Below, piece after piece: positions 21,301-33,093 of a stretch of DNA of 64,000 nt. Within the stretch, counting starts at the first letter, position 1. The number at the start of each line of letters is the position of its first letter. The position numbers and the translations under genes are program-made. The notes below the pieces were generated by a model. It was not told where the DNA came from and searched no databases. It was given only the letters and a program-made list of their open reading frames with translations. Source of the stretch: Linanthus parryae (taxonomy: Eukaryota; Streptophyta; Magnoliopsida; Ericales; Polemoniaceae). The stretch spans positions 50,515,891 to 50,579,890 of the forward strand of contig JALGPY010000003.1 of the NCBI GenBank assembly GCA_023055425.1. Direction: 5' to 3'.

Positions 21301-21418
21301 TTCTGGGTTACTTGTTCATCTCCTGTGTTCATATGGTTCTGGGTTACTTGTTCATCTCCTGTGTTCATATGGTTCTGGGTTACTTGTTCATCTCTGTGTG
21401 TTCATATGCTTCTGGGTT
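21301..21418. repeat. 36-bp minisatellite
   Basis: Three units of about 36 bases (starting TTCTGGGTTACTTGTTCATC, ending TTCATATGG) plus a partial fourth. A decayed unit precedes at about 21258-21300. Length 36 is a multiple of three, which keeps a chance frame open across it. Confidence 0.85.
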
Positions 21419-21639
21419 AAACTGATCTTGTGTGAATCTGTTACTGTGTGTGACTCTTGATTGTTCTTGGTTCTGTGATCTTTTGCATCCTTTAAAACAG
21501 AAGTGGTAACACTAATTAATCAATGATGGAACCATACAAACATGGCCTGAGAGTAATTATGCACAAGTTTACAGTGTTCCTCCTTTGAATGTTAACATCA
21601 AACGTGTTGGCTGATTCGGTGTATGAGTAAGCACTGTGT

Positions 21640-21832
21640 GTAATATACTCACATTGTGGTTCCACCAAAACCAACACAATCAATCCAGTGATATAAATCC
21701 ACAACTGATTGGTTTGATGTTAGCACAATTTGGTTGTATGGGTGTTATAGTAAACACCGTGATTCACAGTGTGGTTCCACCTCAACCAAATACAATCAAT
21801 CCAATGATATGCTTCCACAACTGGATTGAGGA
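21640..21832. repeat. Diverged direct repeat near the mariner remnant
   Basis: Two copies of a roughly 60-base sequence (GTGGTTCCACC, CAATCAATCCA, TGATAT, CCACAACTG) lie at about 21656-21705 and 21770-21822. They flank or abut the mariner-like remnant. No coding potential. Confidence 0.6.
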
Positions 21833-21987
21833 TTGATAAAAAATAATATATTATCATTTTCAAAAGGGTGGCATTGGCAAAATACATCATGTTTGCAACT
21901 ATGCATAGGTGTAGCATAACACATCCATGCTTACAACTGTGTCTAGTTGCAACAAAATACGCACCTTTATGTACTAGTGATCCAATA

Positions 21988-22674
21988 CTATGCATATTCT
22001 GGATCATACCCTAATCCTTCCAACAATGAAGGATTACCAATCCCTTCCATATCCTTCATGTAATCAATGCAGCCCGTGACAAGTTGAGTGTGTACTGTGA
22101 AATTTCCTGGTAGTTGTCCCATATTCATCAACTTGCCTTTACTTATATGTGGAAGCTTGAAGTTATTGTGACCCCTAGCAGCCAATATCTCAGTCATTAC
22201 CAATTGTAGATCTAAGAACACATTGTCAATTGTTTTATCACATTGTCCTTCATATGACATTTGTACTGCGGTTATGAGATCATATGCTGCCTTTGTTTGC
22301 ATTTTTTTTTGAAGGCTTTAAATGGAATTGAAAACCCCCAAATCCAAAATATTGCAGTCAGGTGACTTTGCTGGTTGATCGATAAGCTTTATTTTAAATC
22401 CATTAATTTGTGTTGCTTCTATGAAATTCACATCTGCATTTGAAACATGAGGTGTTGCATTATCTTGCTGAATGAGCATGTCCTTTAACATATTATGTGA
22501 CCACTTTGATTTAATCTCTGGTATGATTTTGTTGATCCACATGTCACTCATGACCTCTTTAGTGACAGATGCCACTGCTTTGATTTCAATTGTGACTTCC
22601 GGTTTGTTAACTGATGATCTCATTGCTGCTACCTCTTCCATAAATGGCCACACACTTGTACGCCGTTTTGTCAT
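21988..22674 (-). pseudogene. Mariner-like transposase, truncated with nonsense codon
   Basis: One reading frame from 22674 to 21988 matches the C-terminal two thirds of plant mariner-like transposases: SVTKEVMSDMWINKIIPEIK, LIQQDNATPHVSN with the second catalytic Asp, LIDQPAKSPDCNILDLGVF with the third Asp, then TIDNVFLDLQLVM and LPHISKGKLMNMGQLPGNF. A TAA at 22320-22318 interrupts the frame at FNSI-stop-SLQ. Family members usually have Gln there, so it is probably CAA to TAA. The N-terminal DNA-binding part and the first catalytic Asp are missing. It is dead. Confidence 0.85.
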
Positions 22675-22929
22675 AACACTACGCCGTTCGACAAATATTT
22701 GGCGGACACTTCGATGTCCTCCATAATACTACGCCGTTCTGCTATAATCGATGATGACTCTTCATGGTGCTGATGAAGCTGGGGTGCATGTACACGACAT
22801 GAGTCTCTACGATCGTGCCGAATTCCGCATACATAGCACCAAGTTATGCATGCGTCCTCTTCTTCATGGTTACCCCTGCAGTGGAAACAGTAGGGGGGAC
22901 CCGAATAACAGTCTTCGATCCACATGCTT
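22675..22929 (-). other. Possible zinc-knuckle-like fragment
   Basis: The minus strand encodes a Cys/His-rich stretch (YCFHCRGNHEEEDAC, WCYVCGIRHDRRDSC) resembling paired CCHC/CCHH knuckles of gag-type proteins. It is short and has no neighbouring gag or pol. It may be a retroelement scrap or chance. Confidence 0.25.
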
Positions 22930-25900
22930 ATATTGTCTCTTGCTTATTGAGTTCCTGAAAAACAGACTCACAAGACACCCGTGAAGCACAGAGATATAGA
23001 TTAAAAGATTAAACTAAAATAAAATTACTCTAAACTAACTCCTGACTAAATAATCTCCCGCTGTCCCCGGCAACGGCACCAAAAACTTGACGCGTTTACT
23101 TAACGCGTATGCGCAAGTGCACGGTTAAGTAATATAGGGGTGGTATTTCAACCCGAGTTATCAATCCCACAAGGATAGACTCGATACTATTTAATTAAGT
23201 AATTAGTTTACAGTAAGACAGTACGGTAACAGGAGTAAAAGATTGTGATTGATTACGTCGTCGCTCCCAAACAAGCGAGTGAAAAGTGAAATAAAAACTA
23301 ACTAATGTTTTTATATTTTTATTTTGATAAAGAAGATATGGAGAAACTAGGCGATCTCAAGATCACCTAGGGTTGTAGACGAATTCCAGTTCAGCAATGT
23401 AACACGTTAATCCTATTCTAGTTCAGCCGGGTAATAGGCTATGACAATATCCTCTCGGTCTCATGTCATTTTACATCTTAGTTAACTACAATCTCGTCTC
23501 GGTCTCATGTTGTCTACCGGTCCGTTCTAGCAGGTCATCTACGATTACGTTAGCGGGTCCTATCGGTCCATCGTTTCACAGAACAGCTGGATAATCCTAC
23601 CGAATTTACCCACAATAAGACCAATCCTAACACTTCTCCTTTTAGTTCTCGGTGATTAGGGATTGTGTTCATACGCTCTTCACAACTAGGTTAAGTCACC
23701 ATCGTGCACTTTATAGTTAATTAACAAGTCCGGGTCGTGAATCCTTTCTCGCTAAGGATTAAGCATAGTGTAAGAACATGTAACAGGAACAAGCATTAAC
23801 TTTAAGAAAGATTATAATCAACGAAGAGCCCTAGTATCATGATTAAATCTTAAACTAGACGTGTCAATAGACTAGATTCATCAACAAGTTCATGAAATTA
23901 ACATTCAACCGATAGAAATAATCCAAAGCATGAGACAAATTTAAAATCCGGAAAATCATTCGTCTACATAAACCCTAGGCTCTCATAGAGAAGCCTAGCA
24001 AAACGTCTAGCTAATCTTAATCAACCAAACACGGTGCAATAGTTTCTCCATACGAATATTGGGAGGGAAGAAGAAGAAAAAAAACCTATCTCTCCAATGG
24101 TGGCTTCGGTGTTCTCCCCGTCTCCCTCTTCGTGCTTCCCTTTCTTCTCACGTTCTGTCCTCTTTTTTAGGTCTAGGGCATATTAATTAATCACCAAAAA
24201 GATATTAATTAATATCCCTAAAACCCCTTAATTATTTCCCGTGCGTGCGCTGGTGTTGACTTCAGATCGCACGACCTCAGCTTCCTGGTCGTGCGATCTA
24301 CTCTGGTCTTATGTCTGGTCGTGTGATCTCATGGGCTTCTGATCCTACCTCTGATCCTGCGATCTCCTTAGATCCTACGACCATCCACTCTGATCGTGAA
24401 AACAGTGGGCTCCCAACTTTCTTCCGCCAAATTTTGCCAAGTCTTTTGTCTCTTCCATTTCAGGGTGCTAAAGTGTCATTAATCAAACTTCTGAAAATGA
24501 CACTTGCCTCCCCTCTTCATGTCTCTACTCCATTTTCTTCACGATTTCTTCTCCACTTTAGCTCCCGATTAATCTCCCAAGCTTGTTTCTCCTCTCCGCT
24601 TCATCTCCCAAGCTCCGTTCCCTGCCAAAACAACGCGAAACACAACCCGTGCGATCAAACGTGACAAAAATAAATAAAATAATGCGAGAAACGCCTGGAT
24701 TAACAATATAATGCCTAGAGCTAAGATTCTACGTTTTCAATCTAGTCATAGTGTAAAACTAAGATTATCAACCCGGAAAGCACGCAAAACGATATAAAAC
24801 CTGCAAGAAATATAACTCTAATATAGAGTTATCAAATCCCCCACACTACCTTTTTGCGCGTCCCGAGAAAAATCAAACCTTACACTACGTTTTAATCCAC
24901 CAAATTGCATAAAACTTTACCAGCCATGTGACACAAATAAATCACACACACAATTCAATCTACATGACAGTAGACAATGCAACCCGATTTTACACAATGC
25001 CAAAATTGAAACAACACAAATTTTTAGCTAGAGATCGGGCAATATCGAAAAGTAAATCGGCAAGTCATAAGGCTCTCATATTCCCTCGTAAATTCTTTAA
25101 CTTTGGTGATCGGTAGAACTTGCGGCCAGTTTCGTTATACATAACGGGAACAGACACTTAAGACATTGCTTCCGCACACTCGTCAAACATATCACTAGCA
25201 CTTACCATCCGAGCTATTTATCCACGGGTTAACACTACTGACGGCTTAGGACGGGTTGAATATGATATTTAGAAGCGTAGTCCTAGACGTCATGATACAA
25301 CTCACAAAAACCCGATTCTCACACTCCCTCACCAAAATCCAAGGAATCCCACCGAATCTCATTACTCCGGGCCTCATTCCCTCAATCTTGGTGCAACGCC
25401 GTTCTCGCGGCCACGAATGTGAAAGGGTGATCAAGATCCATTGATAATCTCCCCGGTCTTCAAGAAATTCAGTTTCAGCTCCTTATTCCCTTTCAATTTC
25501 AATTTTTATTTCTATTTTTCTTTTCTTTCTATTTCTTTTTTCTTCTAACAAATTCCATGGAGCCAAAAATAATAATAGTAATATACAAGGATATCCAAGT
25601 ATCAAATAACGTGGGGGTGGAATGTGTCAAATCAGTAGGGTAATCAAAATAGATGTCGACACCCCCACACTCAATGTAAAGCACATCAAAAACTCAGTAG
25701 TCAATGTGTAAACGTGCTTTCCAACCGATCCTCCTCATCACCTAAGATATAGAGAATATAAATGAAGCATAAGCACGACCTCCTATAAGATCAACCAACC
25801 CCCACCCCATGACGTGCGAAAATAATATCACGCACTACGGTATTCCACCTGTGATCGTGGTGTAAGGAAACAACTCACCGCCACACCGAAGTGTGCTACC

Positions 25901-26011
25901 GTCTCTAACTCACCCTCACATCCCCTCAAAAGACGACATGTAAGAGAATCCACGTAAGATGTATCAGTTCAGCACACCCTCATAGAACCTCCCTAACTCA
26001 ACTCCCTCTAT
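22930..26011. mobile_element. Old retroelement remnant, left part
   Basis: This non-coding stretch carries motifs widespread in plant LTR retroelement 3' regions: TCCCCGGCAACGGCACC at about 23058, TTTACTTAACGCGT, and AATCCCCCACACTACC at about 24835. No pol domain is readable. A perfect 13-bp inverted repeat (24264-24276 and 24287-24299, AGATCGCACGACC) lies inside. The intact copia element splits it from the right part starting at 34529. The family assignment is from memory and uncertain. Confidence 0.5.
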
Positions 26012-26016
26012 CATGA
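26012..26016. repeat. Target-site duplication CATGA (left)
   Basis: CATGA immediately precedes the 5' LTR and is repeated exactly at 34524-34528 after the 3' LTR, the 5-bp duplication made by copia integrases. Confidence 0.9.
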
Positions 26017-27446
26017 TGTTGGAATAGATGCCCTAGAGGCAATCTAGTTTAGTATGAATTTGTAATTGGCTAGAAATTCATTTATTATTTATTGGATATT
26101 TAATATAATGAAGTCCTTAGATTTACAATTGTGTTGTTTATCTTAAATATCCCTAGTCAAGTATAATGATTAAATGGGACAATCATCTATAGACTAGTAT
26201 GGGGTTGGATTGATATGGAGATATCACGATCCAACACATAGGTGTGCATTACGGAATGTTGCACTGGATTGACCCATTACCGAGAAGGCTACATACACGT
26301 TATGTTGAGTCACAAGCGCTTCTCGGGTACAATGGTATTGTCATCCTTAGACTTGAAGTCACTAGATATTCTAGTTGTGGATCGTTGTGATCTTGGTAGC
26401 GTTAAACGCTACACCGTAACTGGGTAGTTATAAAGGCGTGTACTGGATACAATGAGAAGCAAGCTTAGAGATCGTAGTGGACGTAGAGAGGATTTGCCCC
26501 TCCCACATAACGGGAGCAAATATCCAAGGCCACTCGAGGATAGTGCTTATAGAATGTCTGGCCAGACTCAAATAAATCAATATATGGGATATTGATGTTA
26601 TTTGCACGAATAAGGCTATTCCATGGATCGAGGAACTAGGGATTGGATATACGAGTGTGACTTGTATGTCTCGTGTCCAATCCGGATATGGAGGCAAAGG
26701 GATGAGACAATTACTTGTACAAGGTTGTCTAGATGACTATTCTATTAGTTGGCTAGAATGGATGTTTTGCTAGAAACCGCTCCATATTAGCAAAGAGTTG
26801 CTACCAACTAGATAGAACCTATGGGGTCACACGCTATATAGAGTTGTACTAGATTATGGAATTAATTAATTGGATTAATTAATTAGAAGGATCACTTTGC
26901 AAACCCTTGCAAACTTAGTAGGGACTAATTTGCAAGGAAGGGACTAAATTGAATTCTAGTAGGACTAGAATAAGTCCTTTAGGTAGTTGACAAGGAGTTG
27001 TTGGACTATATAAAGGACCCTCCTCCTTCCTTCCCTAGACACTTATGCTCTAAGAGAGAACATAACAAGAGTGGGAGAGAACAAAGGAGAGAGAGAGCAA
27101 GCCACAAGAGGGACGCCGCCCCCTTGCCGCCGCCCCTTTGTCCCCGACGCCACAAGGGTGCCGAACCCCTTTTGGTGTCTCGTTTTGCGTGATTTCTTCA
27201 CCCTCCTTTCAATCCGGGCTAGCACCAAGGTGATTGGAGATCTAGGAACAACTCTAGGCGTGGATCAACTATAGAGAACGTGACACTATTCGCGTTTGAA
27301 GTCATCAAGGAGAACCCAAAGGTGTGTTTATGATTTCTTACCTTCACTATCGTTATGCATCTAGACTTGTGATCCTTGGAGGGTTTTGCATGGTTATTTG
27401 TTTGATTATGCTTCCGTTTGCGCGATCCATGAATCAAAACCCTACA
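26017..27446 (+). repeat. 5' LTR of copia element
   Basis: It begins TGTTGGAATAGATGCC and ends CCCTACA (TG...CA) and is 1430 bp long. Its U3 promoter contains TATATAAAG at 27007-27015. Confidence 0.95.
27007..27015 (+). promoter_or_regulatory. LTR TATA box
   Basis: TATATAAAG lies about 440 bases before the LTR end, the only clear TATA in the LTR. It is repeated in the 3' LTR at about 34084. Confidence 0.7.
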
Positions 27447-27447
27447 G

Positions 27448-27459
27448 TGGTATCAGAGC
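27448..27459 (+). promoter_or_regulatory. Primer-binding site (initiator Met tRNA)
   Basis: TGGTATCAGAGC starts one base after the 5' LTR and is complementary to the 3' end of plant initiator methionine tRNA, the standard copia primer. Confidence 0.93.
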
Positions 27460-29128
27460 CACAGGTCATAGAGCATAAACGTAGTTTATGTGTTACATTC
27501 TTGTTGTTTTACACCTTAATTTGTTGTTTATCGCGTAAAACAAGACAAATCAAGCATTGGATGCAATTTGTCAAAGAATTAATCATAACAAGACCCAATT
27601 ATTGCATTGGATGCATGAATTGGTGAGTTTGAGAAATTTTAGGATCTTAGATCTAGGGTTTGGGCATCCTTGGGGAAGAAGGAGTTCTCCCACAACAAGG
27701 AAACAACCAAACTTGGGCTCCAAGCAAGGAGGTTGTTTTGGAAACAACCTCCATAAAGAGGTTCGGCCCCCCTAGGGAGCCGCCCCCCTTGCTTGCCGCC
27801 CAAGCTTGGCGCCCTAAGGGGCCGGGCGGCCTTAACCCGCGGGCCTAGCTTGCGGGTTTTGGGCCGGGCCGGCCCTAGGGCTTTATGGTTCACTTATTTG
27901 GGCCCGGGCAATTGGATTGTTGGGCCCATGGACCGTTTTAACCCTAGAAATCCTAAAATCAATTAAAATTGACCAAGCGCGTTAAAATTGGATTTTAACT
28001 GTTTATGTGCAAATCGCATGGTGATTGGATATGGCCTTAGGATGTGGTTTGACGTGGATGTTTAATTTTGTGGTTTGGTTTTACGGCCTGCGAGCCGATC
28101 AATTAATTGTAATAATTAATTAGGGTTTTATGGCCTGCGTGCCATTTTTTTCTCAACTTGTGAGATTTATTTTATTTAGTATAGATATTAGCTAGTGCTA
28201 GATAAAGTAGATTGTTAGCCAAGATTGGAGAAAAGAAGCCCAAAGCCAAAGGAGCCACAAAAGATGGAGCATGGAGCATGGAGCATTCCACATGACTATG
28301 AAGGATGGACCAAAAGATCAAGACGCATGGAGATGTGTTTGTTTAGGGTTCATAGATAATTCCATTGGCTTGGAATTATCTTAGTCTAGAAAAGGCCATA
28401 TCCACATCACGTTTAATTTCTGTTTTGTGGTTGTTTATTTATTGTCTTATTATTTGTGTGGTTGGTGTATGGATGATGCATGCAATTAGGACAATAAGAT
28501 AATTAGACAACCCGGATCTATTATTTGGAGTTGTGCCCAAACTCAAATAGATAGATTAGTTGATATTGATCAACAAAACAATTAAAAATTGAAAAATCCC
28601 TCAAATATTAAGATATTGTGTTCTTGCCTTCTCGTTATTTAAACACTCATTATCATCATTATTTATCAAGTTCGTGCGTGCCAAAGCATGGCGACTTGGT
28701 TCATAATGATGGAATGCGATGGCACGTAACAATGTGCAATTGTTTAGATAAGAGGTTGAACACAACTAGGCTATTAATTTGATTAAGAAACCTAGAGGCA
28801 ATCAATTGGGATTATCCATATGGATGGATAAATAAGGAGTTATTTGCCCGATTGAACCAAGAGTTGCATATGGGATGCAATTGGAATTGTTCCTACCTAA
28901 GAAGTAATCGAATTATGGGTGACTTGCCAAAGCAAGCTCATAAGGAGATGAAAAAGATGGATCTTGGCCCACTAGAAAATATAAGGATATTTTCCGCATT
29001 AATATCTTGAGGGTTATTAATCCGTAGAAAAATAGTGGGAGCTATATTTAATAAACTAGCCATTATTAAATATAGTCAAAAATTCACAAATACTAAAACT
29101 TGCGTATTTTCCTTTTGTAGAATTCCAA

Positions 29129-32100
29129 ATGGCAAACAACTCATCGAGTTCACAACATTCCCTACGATCTGTCCTTGAGAAGGACAAGCTCTCAGGAACC
29201 AACTTTCTCGATTGGTACAGAAACTTGAGAATTGTTCTCAAGCAAGAAAAGAAGCTGTACGCAATAGAGGAGCAAGTTCCAGAAGGTCCAGACAATCAGA
29301 CACCTGCTGCCTTAAAGGCGTATCAAAAGCATGTTGATGATGCTAATGATGCGGCCTGCCTAATGCTTTGCACCATGACCTCTGAGCTTCAGAAGCAACA
29401 TGAGAACATGAATGCTGTCGATATGATCGAACATCTAAAGCAGCTCTTCCAAGAGCAGGCGAGGGTAGAGAGGTATGAGGTCTCAAAGGCACTGTTCAAA
29501 TGTCATCTGGCAGAAGGGAACCCGGTGGGACCCCATGTACTCCGAATGATCGGGTACTTGGAGAATCTCGCCAGGCTTGGGTTCCCGGTCGGCCAAGAGT
29601 TGGCAACGGATCTCGTGTTGCAATCGTTGCCCGAGAGTTATGGACAGTTCATTATGAACTATAACATGAACGAGATCGTTAAGCCACTGCCAGATTTGCT
29701 CAACATGTTGAGGACGGCTGAACAGAGCATCAACAAGGGTAAGGGCAAGGCCATTATGATGGTGCATAAAGGAAAGGGTAAAAAGTTTGCCTCTTCCTCC
29801 AAGGGCAAAGGCAAATCAGTTGCTAAGTCCAAGGAACAAGCCCTTAAGCCTGTTGGTGGGATTGCCAAGGTCGTGACTAAGGGTGAATGTCACTACTGTA
29901 GTCAACCTGGACACTGGAAGAGGAACTGCCCAAAATATTTGGAGGACAAGCGGCTTGGAATAGTGATTCCACCACCACCAGGTATTTTTGTTGTAGATGT
30001 CAATTTAACTGTCTCTACATCATGGGTATTAGATACTGGATGTGGATCTCATATTTGTCGAAATATGCAGGATCTAAAGAGAAGTAAAAGATTGGCTAAA
30101 GGGGAGGTAGATCTGCGCGTTGGGAATGGAGCAAAGGTTGCTGCGTTGGCCATAGGCGTTTGCGAGCTATCTCTGCCTTCAGGATTAGTTTTAGAATTAA
30201 ATAATTGCTATTTTGTGCCTGCTATGAGCAGAAACATTATTTCTATTTCTTGTTTGGACAAGGAAGGTTTTATTATTTCAATAAAGAACAATTGTTGTTC
30301 CTTTTATTTGAATAATATTCACTATTTTAGTGCGCAATTATTTAATGGACTTTATGTCCTTGATCTAAGTAATCCTGTCTACAACATTAATACCAAGCGG
30401 ATTAAAATAAATGATTTAAATCCTGCTTATTTATGGCATTGTCGTTTAGGCCACATAAATGAGAAACGTGTATCTAGACTCCATAAGGATGGATTGCTAG
30501 ACTCATTTGATTTTGAATCATATGAGACATGTGAAGCTTGTTTATTGGGAAAAATGACAAAGTCCCCTTTCAATAAGAAAGGTGAAAGGACTAGTGAGCA
30601 ATTAGCACTCATACATACCGATGTGTGTGGGCCATTTGCCACGCCTGCCAGGGGTGGTTATGTCTACTTCATTACGTTTACTGATGATTACAGTAGATAT
30701 GGATTTGTGTACCTTATGAGGGCAAAATCCGAATCCTTTGAAGTGTTCAAGGAATTCAAGAATGAAGTAGAGAAGCAACTTGGCAAAAGTATCAAGGCTC
30801 TACGATCGGATCGTGGAGGAGAATACTTGAGCCAAGAGTTTGATGACTATCTTAGAGAGTGTGGGATCGTGTCCCAACTCACTCCACCCGGAACGCCACA
30901 ATGGAATGGCGTGTCTGAGAGGAGGAATCGAACCCTATTGGATATGGTTCGGTCTATGATGTGTCAAACCGATCTTCCATTATCGTTTTGGGGCTACGCT
31001 CTATTAAGTGCAGCTTTTACCATTAACCGTGTTCCATCTAAATCAGTCATGAAGACACCATATGAGATGTGGAGTGGGAGGCGTCCCACACTGTCGTTCA
31101 TGAGGATTTGGGGCTGCGATGTCTATGTAAAACGTTTACAATCAGACAAGCTAGGGCCTAAATCGGATAAGTGTAAATTTGTGGGGTACCCTAAGGAAAC
31201 TAAGGGATACTACTTCTACAATCCAACCGAGAACAAAGTGTTTGTTGCTCGGACCGGCGTGTTTCTAGAAAGAGAGTTTGTCTCTAAAGAAGCAAGTGGG
31301 AGGAATGTAGAACTTGAAGAAGTTCAAGAACCACAAATCACAGAACCGATTATGGAACGTGAACAGGAATCACAAGCAGTTGTGGATCCACCTGTTCAGG
31401 TAACACAAGAGCTTCGTAGATCTAGTAGAGTGCGCCAGGAACCCGAGAGGTACGGACTTCTCGTAACTGATTCCGGTGACACGATGCTCATAGATGATGA
31501 GCCTACTACCTATGAGGAGGCCATGAATGGCCCAGACTCGCAGAAGTGGCTTGAGGCCATGAGATCCGAGATGGAATCCATGTATACCAACAAAGTATGG
31601 ACTTTGGTGGAACCACCTGATGGGGCGCGACCCATAGGGTGCAAGTGGGTCTTCAAGAAGAAGATCGACATGGATGGTAATGTGATTACCTATAAGGGCC
31701 GATTAGTGGCTAAAGGATTCAGACAGATTCATGGTATTGACTATGATGAAACCTTTTCACCAGTCGCTATGACCAAATCCATCCGAATCCTACTTGCAAT
31801 TGCAGCATACTACGACTATGAGATTTGGCAGATGGATGTCAAAACAGCATTCCTTTATGGGAATCTCCTCGAGGACGTGTATATGATACAGCCGGAGGGT
31901 TTTGAGGATCCAAAGCAAGCCAACAAAGTCTGTAAGCTGCAACGATCCATTTATGGGTTGAAGCAAGCTTCTAGGAGTTGGAATCGACGTTTTGATGAAG
32001 TGGTCAAAGAGTTTGGCTTCATCAGAAACGAAGATGAGTCTTGTGTCTACAAGAAGGTTAGTGGGAGCTCTGTAGCTTTTCTGGTCTTGTATGTGGATGA

Positions 32101-33079
32101 CATACTGCTCATTGGAAACGACATTCCCATGCTGCAATCTGTGAAAGATTGGCTAGGAAAGTGTTTCTCAATGAAAGACTTAGGGGAAGCAGCCTATATA
32201 CTTGGTATAAAGATCTATAGAGATAGATCTAAGAGGTTGCTAGGCCTAAGTCAAAGTACATATATTGACAAGGTGTTGAAACGGTTCAACATGCAAGATT
32301 CCAAGAAGGGATTCTTGCCCATGTCACATGGAATCACTCTTTCGAAGAGTGGTTGTCCTTCCAATGAGATTGAGAAGGAACGCATGAGTAGGATTCCCTA
32401 TGCCTCGGCCATAGGATCCATCATGTACGCCATGTTATGTACTAGACCAGATGTGTCATATGCCTTGAGTATGACAAGCAGATACCAATCCAATCCGGGT
32501 GAGAGTCACTGGATTGCTGTCAAGAACATCCTAAAGTACTTGAGAAGAACTAAGGATGCCTTCTTGATGTTTGGCGGTGAGGAAGAGTTGCGTGTAAGGG
32601 GTTACACCGATGCAAGCTTCCAAACCGATAGAGATGACTTTAGATCACAGTCGGGATATGTGTTTTGCCTGAATGGAGCAGCGGTGAGCTGGAAGAGTTC
32701 CAAGCAAGAGACGGTAGCTGATTCTACAACAGAGGCTGAGTACATTGCTGCAAATGGCGCAGCAAAGGAGGCTGTTTGGATCAGAAAGTTTGTTTCTGAA
32801 CTTGGTGTGGTCCCTAGCATTGCGGATCCAGTGGAGTTGTTCTGTGACAACACTGGGGCGATCGCGCAATCAAAGGAACCCAGATCGCACCAGAAGTCCA
32901 AGCATGTGCTCAGGAAGTTCCATCTGATTCGAGATATTATCGATAGAGGAGACGTTCGGATATGCAAGATTCCTACAGATGATAATCTGTCAGACCCGCT
33001 TACAAAGCCTCTCACGCAGTGGAAGCATGAAGGGCACACTAGGAGTATGGGCATACGAGATGCGCCAGATTGGCTCTAG
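29129..33079 (+). CDS. Copia gag-pol polyprotein, intact
   Basis: One frame of 1316 residues. Gag spans about 1-230. The CCHC knuckle is C254-C257-H262-C267. The aspartic protease has the active-site DTG at 302-304. Integrase has its HHCC zinc site H437-H442-C468-C471 and catalytic D498, D561, E597 (35 residues between the last two). Reverse transcriptase covers about 838-1080, with D903 and YVDD at 988-991. RNase H covers about 1158-1295, with D1161, E1202 and D1240. Protease-integrase-RT-RNase H is the copia order. A basic KGKGK-rich linker (203-234) precedes the knuckle. There is no stop or frameshift, so it is probably functional. The start is the first ATG after the leader. Confidence 0.97.
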   Translation: MANNSSSSQHSLRSVLEKDKLSGTNFLDWYRNLRIVLKQEKKLYAIEEQVPEGPDNQTPAALKAYQKHVDDANDAACLMLCTMTSELQKQHENMNAVDMIEHLKQLFQEQARVERYEVSKALFKCHLAEGNPVGPHVLRMIGYLENLARLGFPVGQELATDLVLQSLPESYGQFIMNYNMNEIVKPLPDLLNMLRTAEQSINKGKGKAIMMVHKGKGKKFASSSKGKGKSVAKSKEQALKPVGGIAKVVTKGECHYCSQPGHWKRNCPKYLEDKRLGIVIPPPPGIFVVDVNLTVSTSWVLDTGCGSHICRNMQDLKRSKRLAKGEVDLRVGNGAKVAALAIGVCELSLPSGLVLELNNCYFVPAMSRNIISISCLDKEGFIISIKNNCCSFYLNNIHYFSAQLFNGLYVLDLSNPVYNINTKRIKINDLNPAYLWHCRLGHINEKRVSRLHKDGLLDSFDFESYETCEACLLGKMTKSPFNKKGERTSEQLALIHTDVCGPFATPARGGYVYFITFTDDYSRYGFVYLMRAKSESFEVFKEFKNEVEKQLGKSIKALRSDRGGEYLSQEFDDYLRECGIVSQLTPPGTPQWNGVSERRNRTLLDMVRSMMCQTDLPLSFWGYALLSAAFTINRVPSKSVMKTPYEMWSGRRPTLSFMRIWGCDVYVKRLQSDKLGPKSDKCKFVGYPKETKGYYFYNPTENKVFVARTGVFLEREFVSKEASGRNVELEEVQEPQITEPIMEREQESQAVVDPPVQVTQELRRSSRVRQEPERYGLLVTDSGDTMLIDDEPTTYEEAMNGPDSQKWLEAMRSEMESMYTNKVWTLVEPPDGARPIGCKWVFKKKIDMDGNVITYKGRLVAKGFRQIHGIDYDETFSPVAMTKSIRILLAIAAYYDYEIWQMDVKTAFLYGNLLEDVYMIQPEGFEDPKQANKVCKLQRSIYGLKQASRSWNRRFDEVVKEFGFIRNEDESCVYKKVSGSSVAFLVLYVDDILLIGNDIPMLQSVKDWLGKCFSMKDLGEAAYILGIKIYRDRSKRLLGLSQSTYIDKVLKRFNMQDSKKGFLPMSHGITLSKSGCPSNEIEKERMSRIPYASAIGSIMYAMLCTRPDVSYALSMTSRYQSNPGESHWIAVKNILKYLRRTKDAFLMFGGEEELRVRGYTDASFQTDRDDFRSQSGYVFCLNGAAVSWKSSKQETVADSTTEAEYIAANGAAKEAVWIRKFVSELGVVPSIADPVELFCDNTGAIAQSKEPRSHQKSKHVLRKFHLIRDIIDRGDVRICKIPTDDNLSDPLTKPLTQWKHEGHTRSMGIRDAPDWL

Positions 33080-33082
33080 TGC

Positions 33083-33093
33083 AAGTGGGAGAC
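33083..33093 (+). promoter_or_regulatory. Polypurine tract
   Basis: AAGTGGGAGAC directly abuts the 3' LTR, the position where plus-strand DNA synthesis is primed. Confidence 0.85.

Noticed and set aside
21197..21460. 87-codon frame across the 36-bp minisatellite
   Set aside because: The repeat unit is a multiple of three and keeps a chance frame open. There are no flanking exons or domain.
26242..27437. Several 60-90 codon frames that recur identically at 33319-34526
   Set aside because: They are chance frames in the two identical copia LTRs.
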